Positions 1-6,654 of a stretch of 35,112 bases of DNA are shown here, piece by piece. The notes beneath the pieces were generated by a model. It searched no databases and was not told the origin of the DNA. It saw only the letters and a list, made by a program, of their open reading frames with translations. How positions within the stretch are numbered: the first letter of the stretch is position 1; the number at the start of each line of letters is the position of its first letter. Source of the DNA: an uncultured Ruminococcus sp. (GTDB lineage: Bacteria; Bacillota; Clostridia; Oscillospirales; Ruminococcaceae); the NCBI RefSeq assembly GCF_902762735.1, contig NZ_CACWPP010000029.1:1-35112 (forward strand), given 5' to 3'. The position numbers and the translations under genes were made by a program.

Positions 1-1
1 C

Positions 2-433
2 AGGCGACTCGGCAGCAAGTGGAACGAAACTGACCGCCTGTTTACAAAGTGGGATGGGCGACCTATGAATCTTCAATCACCTTATGGCTGGCTGAAGGAA
101 TTTTGCGATGAACATGACTTTCCATTCTATGGAATTCACCAGTTCAGACACTTGCATACCAGCTTACTTATCGGTGCAGGTATCGACCCCACAACAGTCT
201 CTGGAGTTTTAGGCCATGCGCAAGTAAGTACAACTTTGAATCTTTACAGTCATATGTTCAGAGAGAACCAGGTCAGAGCCTGCGATGCTGTCGCCAACGC
301 GCTTGACTTCAACAAGCCCACCGAGCCTACTCCGCCGAAAGACCCCGAGCCGACTATCACGGCAGACAATTGTAATGAAAGTGACATCAATCGTGCGAAG
401 ATCATCTGCATCAAGACAGGGTACGGTGCGTGA
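2..433 (+). CDS. Tyrosine recombinase (integrase), C-terminal part only
   Basis: The reading frame is open from base 2, so the gene starts outside the window; 143 residues are visible. They hold the C-terminal catalytic half of a phage/ICE-type tyrosine recombinase: an HQFRH box (second catalytic Arg with flanking His), an LGH box, and the nucleophile Tyr in LNLYSHM. After the Tyr comes a Pro-rich tail (PTEPTPPKDPEP) of about 50 residues. The enzyme would cut and rejoin DNA at an attachment site through a 3'-phosphotyrosine. The stop codon lies 95 bp from the 3' end of a tRNA-Glu gene, the usual place for an element's integrase, so the rest of the element should lie to the left. The family call is secure; the type of element is not known. 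Confidence 0.9.
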   Translation, partial: RRLGSKWNETDRLFTKWDGRPMNLQSPYGWLKEFCDEHDFPFYGIHQFRHLHTSLLIGAGIDPTTVSGVLGHAQVSTTLNLYSHMFRENQVRACDAVANALDFNKPTEPTPPKDPEPTITADNCNESDINRAKIICIKTGYGA

Positions 434-441
434 AGATAGCA

Positions 442-463
442 TAAGTCCCAAGTAAGTCCCAAG
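442..463 (+). repeat. Two tandem 11-bp repeats, possible integrase arm sites
   Basis: TAAGTCCCAAG occurs twice head to tail with no gap, between the integrase stop codon and the tRNA-Glu gene. Short direct repeats in this position are typical of arm-type binding sites for the N-terminal domain of tyrosine recombinases. The repeat is seen; the role is inferred. Confidence 0.4.
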
Positions 464-477
464 AGCGATTTTTCGGA

Positions 478-519
478 AAATAAAAAACTCGGGAACGGCG
501 ATATTACGCTGTTTCCGAG
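478..519 (-). terminator. Terminator of the tRNA-Met/tRNA-Glu transcript
   Basis: The segment 488-519 folds into a 13-bp stem (CTCGGGAAC arm against GTTTCCGAG, with G-T wobbles) around an ATATTA loop. Read on the minus strand it is followed by TTTTTTATTTT, which makes it an intrinsic terminator for the tRNA transcript. On the plus strand there is no T-run, so it is not the integrase terminator. Confidence 0.7.
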
Positions 520-528
520 CATATAGTT

Positions 529-603
529 TGGTGACCCGTACGGGAATTGAACCCATGATTACGCCGTGAAAGGGCGTCGTCTTAACCTCTTGACCAACGG
601 GCC
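529..603 (-). tRNA. tRNA-Glu (anticodon TTC)
   Basis: The reverse complement starts GGCCCGTTGGTCAAG and ends ACGGGTC-A-CCA. The acceptor GGCCCGT pairs with ACGGGTC, the anticodon loop is CTTTCAC (TTC), and the T-arm GTTCAATTC is present. CCA is encoded. It is co-transcribed with tRNA-Met from the promoter at 732-760. Its 3' end faces the integrase fragment and is the likely attachment site of the element at the left edge. Confidence 0.95.
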
Positions 604-608
604 ATAAT

Positions 609-721
609 TTACGGGAGATAAGAAGTGGTGGCGGTAACTGGATTTGAACCGGTGACACCCTGGGTATGAACCAAGTGCTCTAGCCAACTGAGCTATACCG
701 CCGTTTTGTTATCTCCCGTAA
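609..721 (-). repeat. 13-bp inverted repeat enclosing tRNA-Met
   Basis: TTACGGGAGATAA at 609-621 and its exact reverse complement at 709-721 lie on either side of tRNA-Met. In the primary transcript they would form a 13-bp helix closing the tRNA, similar in layout to rRNA processing stalks. The repeat is seen directly; a role in processing by a double-strand-specific RNase is inference. Confidence 0.6.
626..702 (-). tRNA. tRNA-Met (anticodon CAT)
   Basis: The reverse complement starts GGCGGTATAGCTCAG and ends TACCGCC-A-CCA with CCA encoded. Acceptor GGCGGTA pairs with TACCGCC. The anticodon loop TTCATAC gives CAT. The acceptor begins with a normal G-C pair, so it is not the initiator; it could in principle be the Ile tRNA whose CAT is modified to read ATA, but the body looks like elongator Met. 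Confidence 0.9.
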
Positions 722-731
722 CGACTTAATT

Positions 732-760
732 ATTATACATCATTTTCTCAGTTTTGTCAA
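732..760 (-). promoter_or_regulatory. Promoter of the tRNA-Met/Glu operon
   Basis: On the minus strand TTGACA (755-760) is separated by exactly 17 bp from TATAAT (732-737), a perfect sigma-A promoter about 25 bp before tRNA-Met. Confidence 0.9.
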
Positions 761-997
761 GGGGTTTTTGAGAAAAATTCTTTGTGAGTTATTCCAAAGT
801 GGACGGCTTTGTACTGCGGATTTTTGTTCATTATGATATTTCGCGCTTATTTTTATTGTTTTTGCTCTTTCTGCACCGATTTTATACACCTCGTCAGCAA
901 AAGAGATCACAGGCGATACTATGGGTACTGCTAACTGAAATACTATCATCAAACATATTATTCTGAAAGTAATTATTTGCTTGTTTATTTCAAATCT
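761..997 (-). other. Intergenic stretch with a possible gene remnant
   Basis: No intact gene is seen here. On the minus strand a frame stays open from the repeat at 998-1041 to a TGA at 740. It encodes a hydrophobic segment (ICLMIVFQLAVPIVSPV) followed by ISFADEV, which resembles the end of a signal peptide, and then about 50 polar residues. There is no ATG with a ribosome site at its start, and its end runs into the tRNA promoter. It may be the broken start of a secreted-protein gene, cut by the 998-1041 repeat; this is weak. Confidence 0.25.
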
Positions 998-1041
998 CCC
1001 AATTTTGATATGTATTGCTGATGATACACAACCAAATTGGG
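998..1041. repeat. Palindromic interspersed repeat, short (deleted) copy
   Basis: This 44-bp segment begins CCCAATTTTG and ends CCAAATTGGG. It is the same element as the 77-bp copy at 6523-6599 with 33 bp missing from the centre. The deletion ends fall in two ATACA direct repeats that are still present in the long copy, so the short form probably arose by slippage between them. There is one other visible base change, G to A, in the left arm. Confidence 0.8.
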
Positions 1042-1044
1042 ATC

Positions 1045-1256
1045 CAACATTAAGTGATCTGACCATTTTTCTCCTCAGATGCCCGAAATTATGCCGCATA
1101 TCTCCTCCGCAATATCTGGGACTGCTTTTGTGCCGTCTATCACATAGTCGGCAGATGCCTGATGCTCCTTTTGCATGAGTACAAACGCACTCCGCAGGCG
1201 CAGACTGCATATCCCTCAGCACGCGGCGCGCCAAAGCCACATCAAGGGGGCGTGTC
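1045..1256 (-). pseudogene. Decayed tandem copy of the 3' end of the adjacent P-loop kinase gene
   Basis: The block starting CAACATTAAG at 1045 repeats the block starting at 1260, which contains the last third of the kinase gene. The two are nearly identical except for an internal loss of about 45 bp in this copy (after ACAAACGCA), one extra G in a G-run and a few point changes. It holds codons of the kinase C-terminus but no start and is frame-broken, so it is a non-functional fragment. It lies on the downstream side of the intact gene. Confidence 0.8.
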
Positions 1257-1289
1257 TGTCAACATTAAGTGATCTGCCCATTTTTCTCC

Positions 1290-1820
1290 TCAGATGCCCG
1301 AAATTATGCCGCATATCTCCTCCGCAATATCGGGGACTGCTTTTGTGCCGTCTATCACATAGTCGGCAGATGCCTGATGCTCCTTTTGCATGAGTACAAA
1401 CGCAGGACGTGCATATTGCAGATATGCCTGCATCTCAGCGAGAATGTCCCCCGCAGGCGCAGACTGCATATCCCTCAGCACGCGGCGCGCCAGTGCCACA
1501 TCAAGGGGCGTGTCGATGAAGATACAGCAGTCGATATAGCCCTCCAGCATTCTGTGGTCATAGGCAAAGGGATAGTCCAGCAGGATATGTTCATACTCGC
1601 CGCCGCTTATCAGCCTGTCAATATCAGCTTTAAGCGGAGATATGTCCCACACGTTGACATCTGCGCCGTCAGCCAGCCATTTTGCGTAGTCCTCAACTTC
1701 CCCGTCAAAGTCATAGTCGTCAAAATAAAGCACCGCCGCTTTCGGCAGACGGTCTTTCAGTGCATTGACTATCGTGGTCTTGCCGCCCGCTGTCACGGCA
1801 GATATAGCTGTTATTTTCAT
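1290..1820 (-). CDS. P-loop kinase of the uridine/nucleoside kinase type
   Basis: This 176-residue protein opens with MKITAISAVTAGGKTT, a Walker A loop (residues 8-16) in the form used by uridine kinase and related small nucleoside kinases. YFDDYDF follows near residue 32, where these enzymes bind the nucleoside, and CIFIDTPLDVALARRVLRD near 100 resembles their core strand and Arg-rich lid. The likely reaction is ATP-dependent phosphorylation of a nucleoside or similar small substrate; the substrate cannot be read. At about 176 residues it is slightly shorter than true uridine kinase (about 210). The start has a GAGGAG ribosome site and a perfect promoter upstream. The codons from about 103 onward are duplicated downstream at 1045-1256. 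Confidence 0.75.
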   Translation of the reverse strand: MKITAISAVTAGGKTTIVNALKDRLPKAAVLYFDDYDFDGEVEDYAKWLADGADVNVWDISPLKADIDRLISGGEYEHILLDYPFAYDHRMLEGYIDCCIFIDTPLDVALARRVLRDMQSAPAGDILAEMQAYLQYARPAFVLMQKEHQASADYVIDGTKAVPDIAEEICGIISGI

Positions 1821-1854
1821 GTCGTTCTCCTCTTTTCATATAATTTCAGAAGAC

Positions 1855-1883
1855 ATTATATCACAGCACCCATGAATTGTCAA
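1855..1883 (-). promoter_or_regulatory. Promoter of the P-loop kinase gene
   Basis: On the minus strand TTGACA (1878-1883) and TATAAT (1855-1860) are spaced by 17 bp, a perfect sigma-A promoter 35 bp before the start codon. The rest of 1821-1990 holds nothing else that I recognise. Confidence 0.9.
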
Positions 1884-1990
1884 TTACGCGGAGCGGTCAA
1901 CAAAAGAAACTTTTTCACACCGCTGTCATTTTATTTCGTCCAACATACAAAAATAGCTCACCGCAGTTGCGAAAATGCTAATATTCCCGC

Positions 1991-2019
1991 TTGACAAAAG
2001 GGCGGGTATCATGTATAAT
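1991..2019 (+). promoter_or_regulatory. Promoter of the TerB-like gene
   Basis: TTGACA (1991-1996), a 17-bp spacer and TATAAT (2014-2019) match the sigma-A consensus exactly. The start codon lies about 40 bp downstream. Confidence 0.9.
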
Positions 2020-2059
2020 TAAGTCATATCAAGGAAATAAAGCAGAAAGGAAATTTACC

Positions 2060-2533
2060 ATGATTAATATGAATGACATAGATGATCTCACCCAGAATTT
2101 CAAAATGAAATTTGAACGCTTCAAAAACCAGTGTGACATTGTGCAGAGGGTCAGTATGCTCGACAAGTGCGGGGACGGTTCTCTGAAAGGCTTTTACGGC
2201 TATGACCTTTCCACTGTGGCACTGCGGCTGATAGCGGCTGACGGCGTTATCAACGTCAACGAGGTGAGGTATTACAATGAGCTTTTTGACTTTGAATACA
2301 CCTCTCAGGAATTGCTGGAGCTTTATCGCGGATGCAGTGATATGCTTCTCGGCGAGTATTTTGAAGCTGATTTCAGCGATGCTTTTTCAAGACTGCGCGG
2401 CATAAGCGCGGGGCTTGCCATTGATTACAAGGAGCTTCTCGGTTATCTCTGCGAGATAATCATAAGCAGTGACGGCGAAGTTACCGATGATGAACTGGAA
2501 GAAGTCAAGACACTGAAATCGCTTTGCAGATAA
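2060..2533 (+). CDS. TerB-like helical protein
   Basis: This 157-residue soluble protein contains two copies of the acidic motif that marks TerB-type domains: AADGVINVNE near residue 60 and SSDGEVTDDEL near 140. These all-helical proteins bind metal through the acidic loops and occur in tellurite-resistance and stress gene sets, but many, like this one, stand alone and have no known role. The start at 2060 follows AGAAAGG and gives the sequence MINMNDIDD; an upstream in-frame extension overlaps the promoter and is rejected. It is monocistronic, with its own promoter and terminator. No ter genes are nearby, so a tellurite link is not supported. Confidence 0.65.
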   Translation: MINMNDIDDLTQNFKMKFERFKNQCDIVQRVSMLDKCGDGSLKGFYGYDLSTVALRLIAADGVINVNEVRYYNELFDFEYTSQELLELYRGCSDMLLGEYFEADFSDAFSRLRGISAGLAIDYKELLGYLCEIIISSDGEVTDDELEEVKTLKSLCR

Positions 2534-2543
2534 GCTGATATTT

Positions 2544-2577
2544 CCCGACGGCTTTGCGGCTGTCGGGATATTTTTTG
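2544..2577 (+). terminator. Terminator of the TerB-like gene
   Basis: CCCGACGGC pairs with GCTGTCGGG across a TTTGCG loop and is followed by ATATTTTTTG. Confidence 0.85.
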
Positions 2578-2614
2578 TAAAAACAAGGGGGAACAGCGTG
2601 TGCCGTTCCCCCTT
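2577..2614 (-). terminator. Terminator of the C-terminal-dockerin protein gene
   Basis: On the minus strand AAGGGGGAAC pairs with GTTCCCCCTT and is followed by GTTTTT. It lies 20 bp after the stop codon and back to back with the plus-strand terminator. Confidence 0.85.
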
Positions 2615-2634
2615 ATCATCGTTATATTAGTGTA

Positions 2635-4200
2635 TCACTTCAGCGGTCTTATGCCCTTTACATGCGCCGCCAGGAGCGAAATATCAGTGACATTCACCTT
2701 GCCGTCACCGCTCAGGTCAGCCTTAGCCAGCTTTTCAGCGCCAAGAGGCTTTATGCCTTTGACATGTGCCGCGAGCAGTACGATGTCAGAAACATTCACC
2801 CTGCCGTCGCCCGAGAAATCGCCTTTCACCCATGTATCAACAGGTTCATCGCCGTCATCGGGCTTGCTGCTGTCATCGGGAGTACTGCTGTCATCAGGAG
2901 CACTGCTGTCCTCGGGAGTACTGCTGTCCTCGCCGTCGGTAGCATCGCTGTCAGGTTCACTGCTGTCATCGGGCTTGCTGTCGTCGGGAGTACTGCTCTC
3001 ATCAGGCTTGCTGTCGTCGGGAGTACTGCTGTCATCGGGTATACTGCTTTCCTCAGGTTCGCTGTCTGCGGGAGGAGTCTCCTTCACCAGTTCAATGCCC
3101 GAAAGTGTGCATTTCTCACCCGAGAGGAAAACATAGATGTCATCGGGCAGTGCCACGCCCGAAAGCGAAGCAGATTCAACGGTGTAACTGCCTATTTTCG
3201 CGGTGTAGTTTATCAGGTCGCCGTCCTTGCCGATAGTGACTTCAACCTCAGCGCCTGCCTGCATCTCAGCCGCAAAGTTATCCCAGTTTATGTCATTTAC
3301 AAACAGCATGGGATTTTTTGTGCCGTCAGGCGATTCAAGGTCAGACATGCCGCCGGGCAGTGACCACGCATCAGCGCGTATTCTGACGATCTCGGAGGCT
3401 TCGCCGTTATAGCCCTCAGCATCGCCCGCTATGCCCACGATGAAGTTATCCCAGTTGTTAGTGCCGTCAGACTTGTTTGTGAACTTTATGGTGACTTCAC
3501 TGCCGTCAGCGACCTTTACTGCGTCAGACTTTGATGTGAAGTAGCCGTCAACCGTCAGATCACCCGAAAGTTCATCAACGACGTTCAGTGCATTTGGGTT
3601 CTTATACTTTTCCTTTACGGTAGTGAAATTTGTCAGGTCAACATTTTCACCCGTGAAGAACACATAACAGCTCTCAGGCAGAGCCACGCCCGATGTCTCA
3701 GTGCCCGAAACGGTATTATCGCCTATCTTCGCATTATATATGAGCGTATCACCCATTTTGGCTATGGTGACTTCACACTCAACACCTGCCTGGAGATCGG
3801 CTACCCAGTTAGTCCAGTCAACGTCCTGCGTGAACTGCATCTTGTTGCCTTCCGCATCAGGTGCAACAAAGTCAGATGCGCCGCCGCCCCAGCCCCATGA
3901 ATCTGCCCTGAAAACGGCTATCTCACAGTTTGCACCGCCGTATTCGGGGGCGACCGCGCCTTCGTTTGCAACTACCAGCGAATAGCAGTTCCAGTTGGAC
4001 GAACCTGTTGACTGCTGGTCAAAGGTAAACGTGTACTGTTCGCCGTCTTTCAGCTCGACCGCGTTGGTCTTGTCCTCAAAAAAAGCACCTGCATTCAGGT
4101 CGCCTGTTATCTCATCGACCTTTTCCACAGCAAACACGGGCATAGCACTTGTTATCGCCATCATAAGGGCAGCAACGCCTGCACAGAACTTCTTTTTCAT
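2635..4200 (-). CDS. Secreted protein with duplicated Trp-rich domain and C-terminal dockerin
   Basis: The start at 4200 follows TAAGGAGG and begins a clear signal peptide (residues 1-24, ending in PVFA). Two copies of a domain of about 170 residues follow (about 27-200 and 206-375). Both share a DELSGDL-type opening, an NWxN motif, a FRADSWGWG or IRADAWSLPGG turn, a DxxWxNxxAxxQAG motif and a GVALP-YVFxxGE end. The aromatic content suggests carbohydrate binding, but I do not recognise a named family. Residues 376-455 are an acidic Ser/Pro/Asp linker made of PDDSS-like units. Residues 460-521 are a type I dockerin with two calcium loops (GDFSGDGRVNVSD and ADLSGDGKVNVTD), each followed by AAHVKGI. 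The protein should be exported and attached to a cohesin partner. No catalytic domain is visible, so it may act as a targeting module. Confidence 0.85.
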   Translation of the reverse strand: MKKKFCAGVAALMMAITSAMPVFAVEKVDEITGDLNAGAFFEDKTNAVELKDGEQYTFTFDQQSTGSSNWNCYSLVVANEGAVAPEYGGANCEIAVFRADSWGWGGGASDFVAPDAEGNKMQFTQDVDWTNWVADLQAGVECEVTIAKMGDTLIYNAKIGDNTVSGTETSGVALPESCYVFFTGENVDLTNFTTVKEKYKNPNALNVVDELSGDLTVDGYFTSKSDAVKVADGSEVTIKFTNKSDGTNNWDNFIVGIAGDAEGYNGEASEIVRIRADAWSLPGGMSDLESPDGTKNPMLFVNDINWDNFAAEMQAGAEVEVTIGKDGDLINYTAKIGSYTVESASLSGVALPDDIYVFLSGEKCTLSGIELVKETPPADSEPEESSIPDDSSTPDDSKPDESSTPDDSKPDDSSEPDSDATDGEDSSTPEDSSAPDDSSTPDDSSKPDDGDEPVDTWVKGDFSGDGRVNVSDIVLLAAHVKGIKPLGAEKLAKADLSGDGKVNVTDISLLAAHVKGIRPLK

Positions 4201-4326
4201 AGCATGATTCCTCCTTATTATCGGGTCTTTCTGCACTTTCACAGCGCATCTTATACTCAGCAAATATGACTTTGTGAACATGATCGGACGCTTTGTAGTA
4301 ACAGCCTTATTTGCTTGTCTTTACAA

Positions 4327-4355
4327 ATAATAGCATATTATAATAAAAAAGTCAA
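4327..4355 (-). promoter_or_regulatory. Promoter of the C-terminal-dockerin protein gene
   Basis: On the minus strand TTGACT (4350-4355) and TATTAT (4327-4332) are spaced by 17 bp. The leader is about 120 bp. The gap 4201-4568 between the two divergent dockerin genes holds this promoter and that of the GH43 gene, and otherwise only AT-rich sequence. Confidence 0.7.
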
Positions 4356-4480
4356 CCATTTTTTCAAAATTTTCTATATTTTCCCACAAAGGTTATCGGC
4401 TTATTTGTACGTACATGTATAATTAATCGTGCAATTTTTTGTTGTTTTGTATAAATCCATCTGAAAGATCGGTAAATCTA

Positions 4481-4510
4481 TTGACAAATGTACTTACAAT
4501 ATGGTAAAAT
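4481..4510 (+). promoter_or_regulatory. Promoter of the GH43 gene
   Basis: TTGACA (4481-4486), an 18-bp spacer and TAAAAT (4505-4510) lie about 60 bp before the start codon. Confidence 0.75.
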
Positions 4511-4568
4511 AGACAAAGAAATTATGAATAGTCCGACTTCAGTGCAAACAATTGATGAGGTGTTGATG

Positions 4569-6446
4569 ATGAACAGCAGAAAATTCGCAGCCGCACTTGC
4601 CGCTGTCACGGCACTGACAACTGTACCGTACAGCTCTGCACTTTCAGGCAGAATGGCAGGTGACGTTAACGGCAGCGGCAGTATCAACGTGGCTGATATT
4701 ACGCTGACAGCCGCCCACGTAAAAAGCATCAGGGCGCTGGACGATGAGGGTATCGCCGCCGCAGATGTCAACCGTGACGGCAGGGTGAATGTCACTGATA
4801 TTGCGCTGATAGCGGCTCATGTCAAGGGTATAAGGGCGATTTCCGCTGACAGTCAGAGTGATGTCCCGCAGAGCAGTCTGCCTTCATCTGACAGCAGTGC
4901 CGCAGATGCACTGTCTTCGCAGGCTGACAGTACTTCTTCGACGGCAGACAGCTCCTCGCAGGCTGAACCGTACAGCGAGCCTGACTATGATTTCGAGATG
5001 AACTATGCGGGCATCAAGAAACGCAATATACCTGCATGCGCGGCTGTTCACGATCCCTCTGTACTGAAAGTCGGTGACACCTATTATATCTACGGTTCGC
5101 ACATGTCAGCCGCCAAGTGCAGTGACCTTATGTCGTGGCAGTATATTGCAAACGGTTACGGCGCTGACAACAATGTGTACGGACAAATTTACGATGTCTA
5201 CGATGAAGCATTCAGATACGCGGGCAGTCCGACCAGCATCGTCAGGACAGATGATGCCGAAAACGGCGGCACTGAACACGTCTGGGCACCAGATGTCATC
5301 TATAACAAAAAGATGGGCAAGTACGTGATGTACTACTGCACCACCTCAAACTGGTATACCTCAAACCTTTGCTATGCCACCTCAGACTCCCCCGAAGGGC
5401 CTTTTGTGTGGCAGGGTGCATTCATCTATTCGGGATTTTACGGCAGTACCGTAAAATACACCGATGTGCTTGACTACGTTGACCAGGACTATGCAAGTTC
5501 CCATTACTGGAACGGCAGGAATTACGATACAAGAAATTACCCCAACGCCATCGACCCCTCTGTTTTCTATGATGCTGACGGCAGGATGTGGCTCACATAC
5601 GGTTCGTGGAGCGGCGGTATCTTCATACTTGAGATAGACGAGGCAACGGGTCTGCCGATACACCCCGAAGCCGATGAAGCTAACGGTGTTGACCCGTATT
5701 TCGGCAAGCGCATAGCGGGAGGCGGCGGAAGATCGGGAGAAGCGCCATATATCCTCTACGATGAGGACAGCGGCTATTACTACCTGTTCATAACCTACGG
5801 CGGACTTACCCGCGAGGGCGGCTATCAGATAAGAGTATTCCGCAGTGACAAGCCTGACGGCGATTATGTGGACATGAACGGCAGTTCTCTGCCAATGAAC
5901 GCAAAAACCGAGGATTACGGGCTGAAACTTTCAGGCAACTACATGCTGCCAAGTCTCAACCGCGCTTATATGGCGACGGGTCACAACTCGGCTTTTGTGG
6001 ACGACGACGGCAAGAAATATATCGTTTACCACACCCGCTTTGACAACAACACAGAGGGTCACGCGCCGCGCGTACACCAGTACCTCCTTAACGCTGAGGG
6101 CTGGATATGCATGCTCCCCTACCAGACACGGGGCGAGACTGTAAGCGCAGGCGGCTATTCTATGGCTGAAGTCGAAGGCAGGTACTATATGACAGATCAG
6201 GGTACTGACATCAGCGCGAATATCGCCGAGCCTGTCATACTCTATCTGAACCGCGACGGCAAGGCAAAAACTGCCGCCGATGAGGGCACATGGACGATGG
6301 ACAAGGACAGTGCCTGCATGACCGTCACCATAGGCGGCAAAACTTACAGCGGCGTTTTCTGCAAAATGCCCGATGAAGCCCGGACCGAAGTTATGACTTT
6401 CTCAGCTGTTGGCAGCAACGAGAGTGTCTGGGGCGTTAAATACTGA
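4569..6446 (+). CDS. Secreted GH43 arabinanase-like glycoside hydrolase with N-terminal dockerin
   Basis: The start at 4569 (or the adjacent ATG at 4566) follows GAGGTG; the ATG at 4488 lies inside the promoter and is rejected. The 625-residue protein has a signal peptide (about 1-25) and then a type I dockerin at about 31-90 (GDVNGSGSINVAD and ADVNRDGRVNVTD loops). A Ser-rich linker runs to about 150, followed by a GH43 five-bladed propeller. Candidate catalytic residues are base Asp162 in HDPSV, pKa-modulating Asp329 in AIDPSV and acid Glu391 in SGEAP. The C-terminal 100 residues look like the beta-sandwich seen in two-domain endo-arabinanases such as B. subtilis Abn2. The likely substrate is 1,5-alpha-L-arabinan or arabinan side chains of pectin; xylan cannot be excluded. 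An N-terminal dockerin is unusual, since most sit at the C-terminus. Confidence 0.88.
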   Translation: MNSRKFAAALAAVTALTTVPYSSALSGRMAGDVNGSGSINVADITLTAAHVKSIRALDDEGIAAADVNRDGRVNVTDIALIAAHVKGIRAISADSQSDVPQSSLPSSDSSAADALSSQADSTSSTADSSSQAEPYSEPDYDFEMNYAGIKKRNIPACAAVHDPSVLKVGDTYYIYGSHMSAAKCSDLMSWQYIANGYGADNNVYGQIYDVYDEAFRYAGSPTSIVRTDDAENGGTEHVWAPDVIYNKKMGKYVMYYCTTSNWYTSNLCYATSDSPEGPFVWQGAFIYSGFYGSTVKYTDVLDYVDQDYASSHYWNGRNYDTRNYPNAIDPSVFYDADGRMWLTYGSWSGGIFILEIDEATGLPIHPEADEANGVDPYFGKRIAGGGGRSGEAPYILYDEDSGYYYLFITYGGLTREGGYQIRVFRSDKPDGDYVDMNGSSLPMNAKTEDYGLKLSGNYMLPSLNRAYMATGHNSAFVDDDGKKYIVYHTRFDNNTEGHAPRVHQYLLNAEGWICMLPYQTRGETVSAGGYSMAEVEGRYYMTDQGTDISANIAEPVILYLNRDGKAKTAADEGTWTMDKDSACMTVTIGGKTYSGVFCKMPDEARTEVMTFSAVGSNESVWGVKY

Positions 6447-6470
6447 TTATATCTTTTACCCCTTCCTGAT

Positions 6471-6502
6471 AAAAGCCTGCGGCATATGTGCGCAGGCTTT
6501 TT
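6471..6502 (+). terminator. Terminator of the GH43 gene
   Basis: AAAAGCCTGCG pairs with CGCAGGCTTTTT; the T-run is part of the 3' arm. Confidence 0.85.
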
Positions 6503-6522
6503 CTATGCCCGAATATGCAACT

Positions 6523-6599
6523 CCCAATTTTGATGTGTATTGCTGATGATACAAGATGGCTGTTCTTTCGTATCGGGAACAATACACAACCAAATTGGG
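6523..6599. repeat. Palindromic interspersed repeat, full 77-bp copy
   Basis: The ends CCCAATTTTGATGTGTATTG and CAATACACAACCAAATTGGG are inverted repeats of 20 bp with two mismatches. An inner GATAC/GTATC pair extends the fold, so the RNA or single strand would form one long hairpin. The same element, shortened to 44 bp, occurs at 998-1041. It sits between two convergent terminators and encodes nothing, so it has the layout of a small non-autonomous mobile element or a REP-like hairpin. Confidence 0.8.
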
Positions 6600-6607
6600 A
6601 TATATGC

Positions 6608-6642
6608 AAAAAAACACCCCGCAGATCTCTCTGCGGGGTGTT
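6608..6642 (-). terminator. Terminator of the hydCBA operon
   Basis: On the minus strand AACACCCCGCA pairs with TGCGGGGTGTT and is followed by seven T residues, just after the hydA stop codon. Confidence 0.9.
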
Positions 6643-6654
6643 ATTATTCAAGTA

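Noticed and set aside
740-1240. Minus-strand open frame of 166 codons
   Set aside because: It joins the decayed kinase copy, the palindromic repeat and an unrelated hydrophobic stretch. It is not one gene; the parts are listed separately.
2860-3060. Short tandem DNA repeats as a possible CRISPR or regulatory array
   Set aside because: They encode the PDDSS-type linker of the dockerin protein and are coding repeats.
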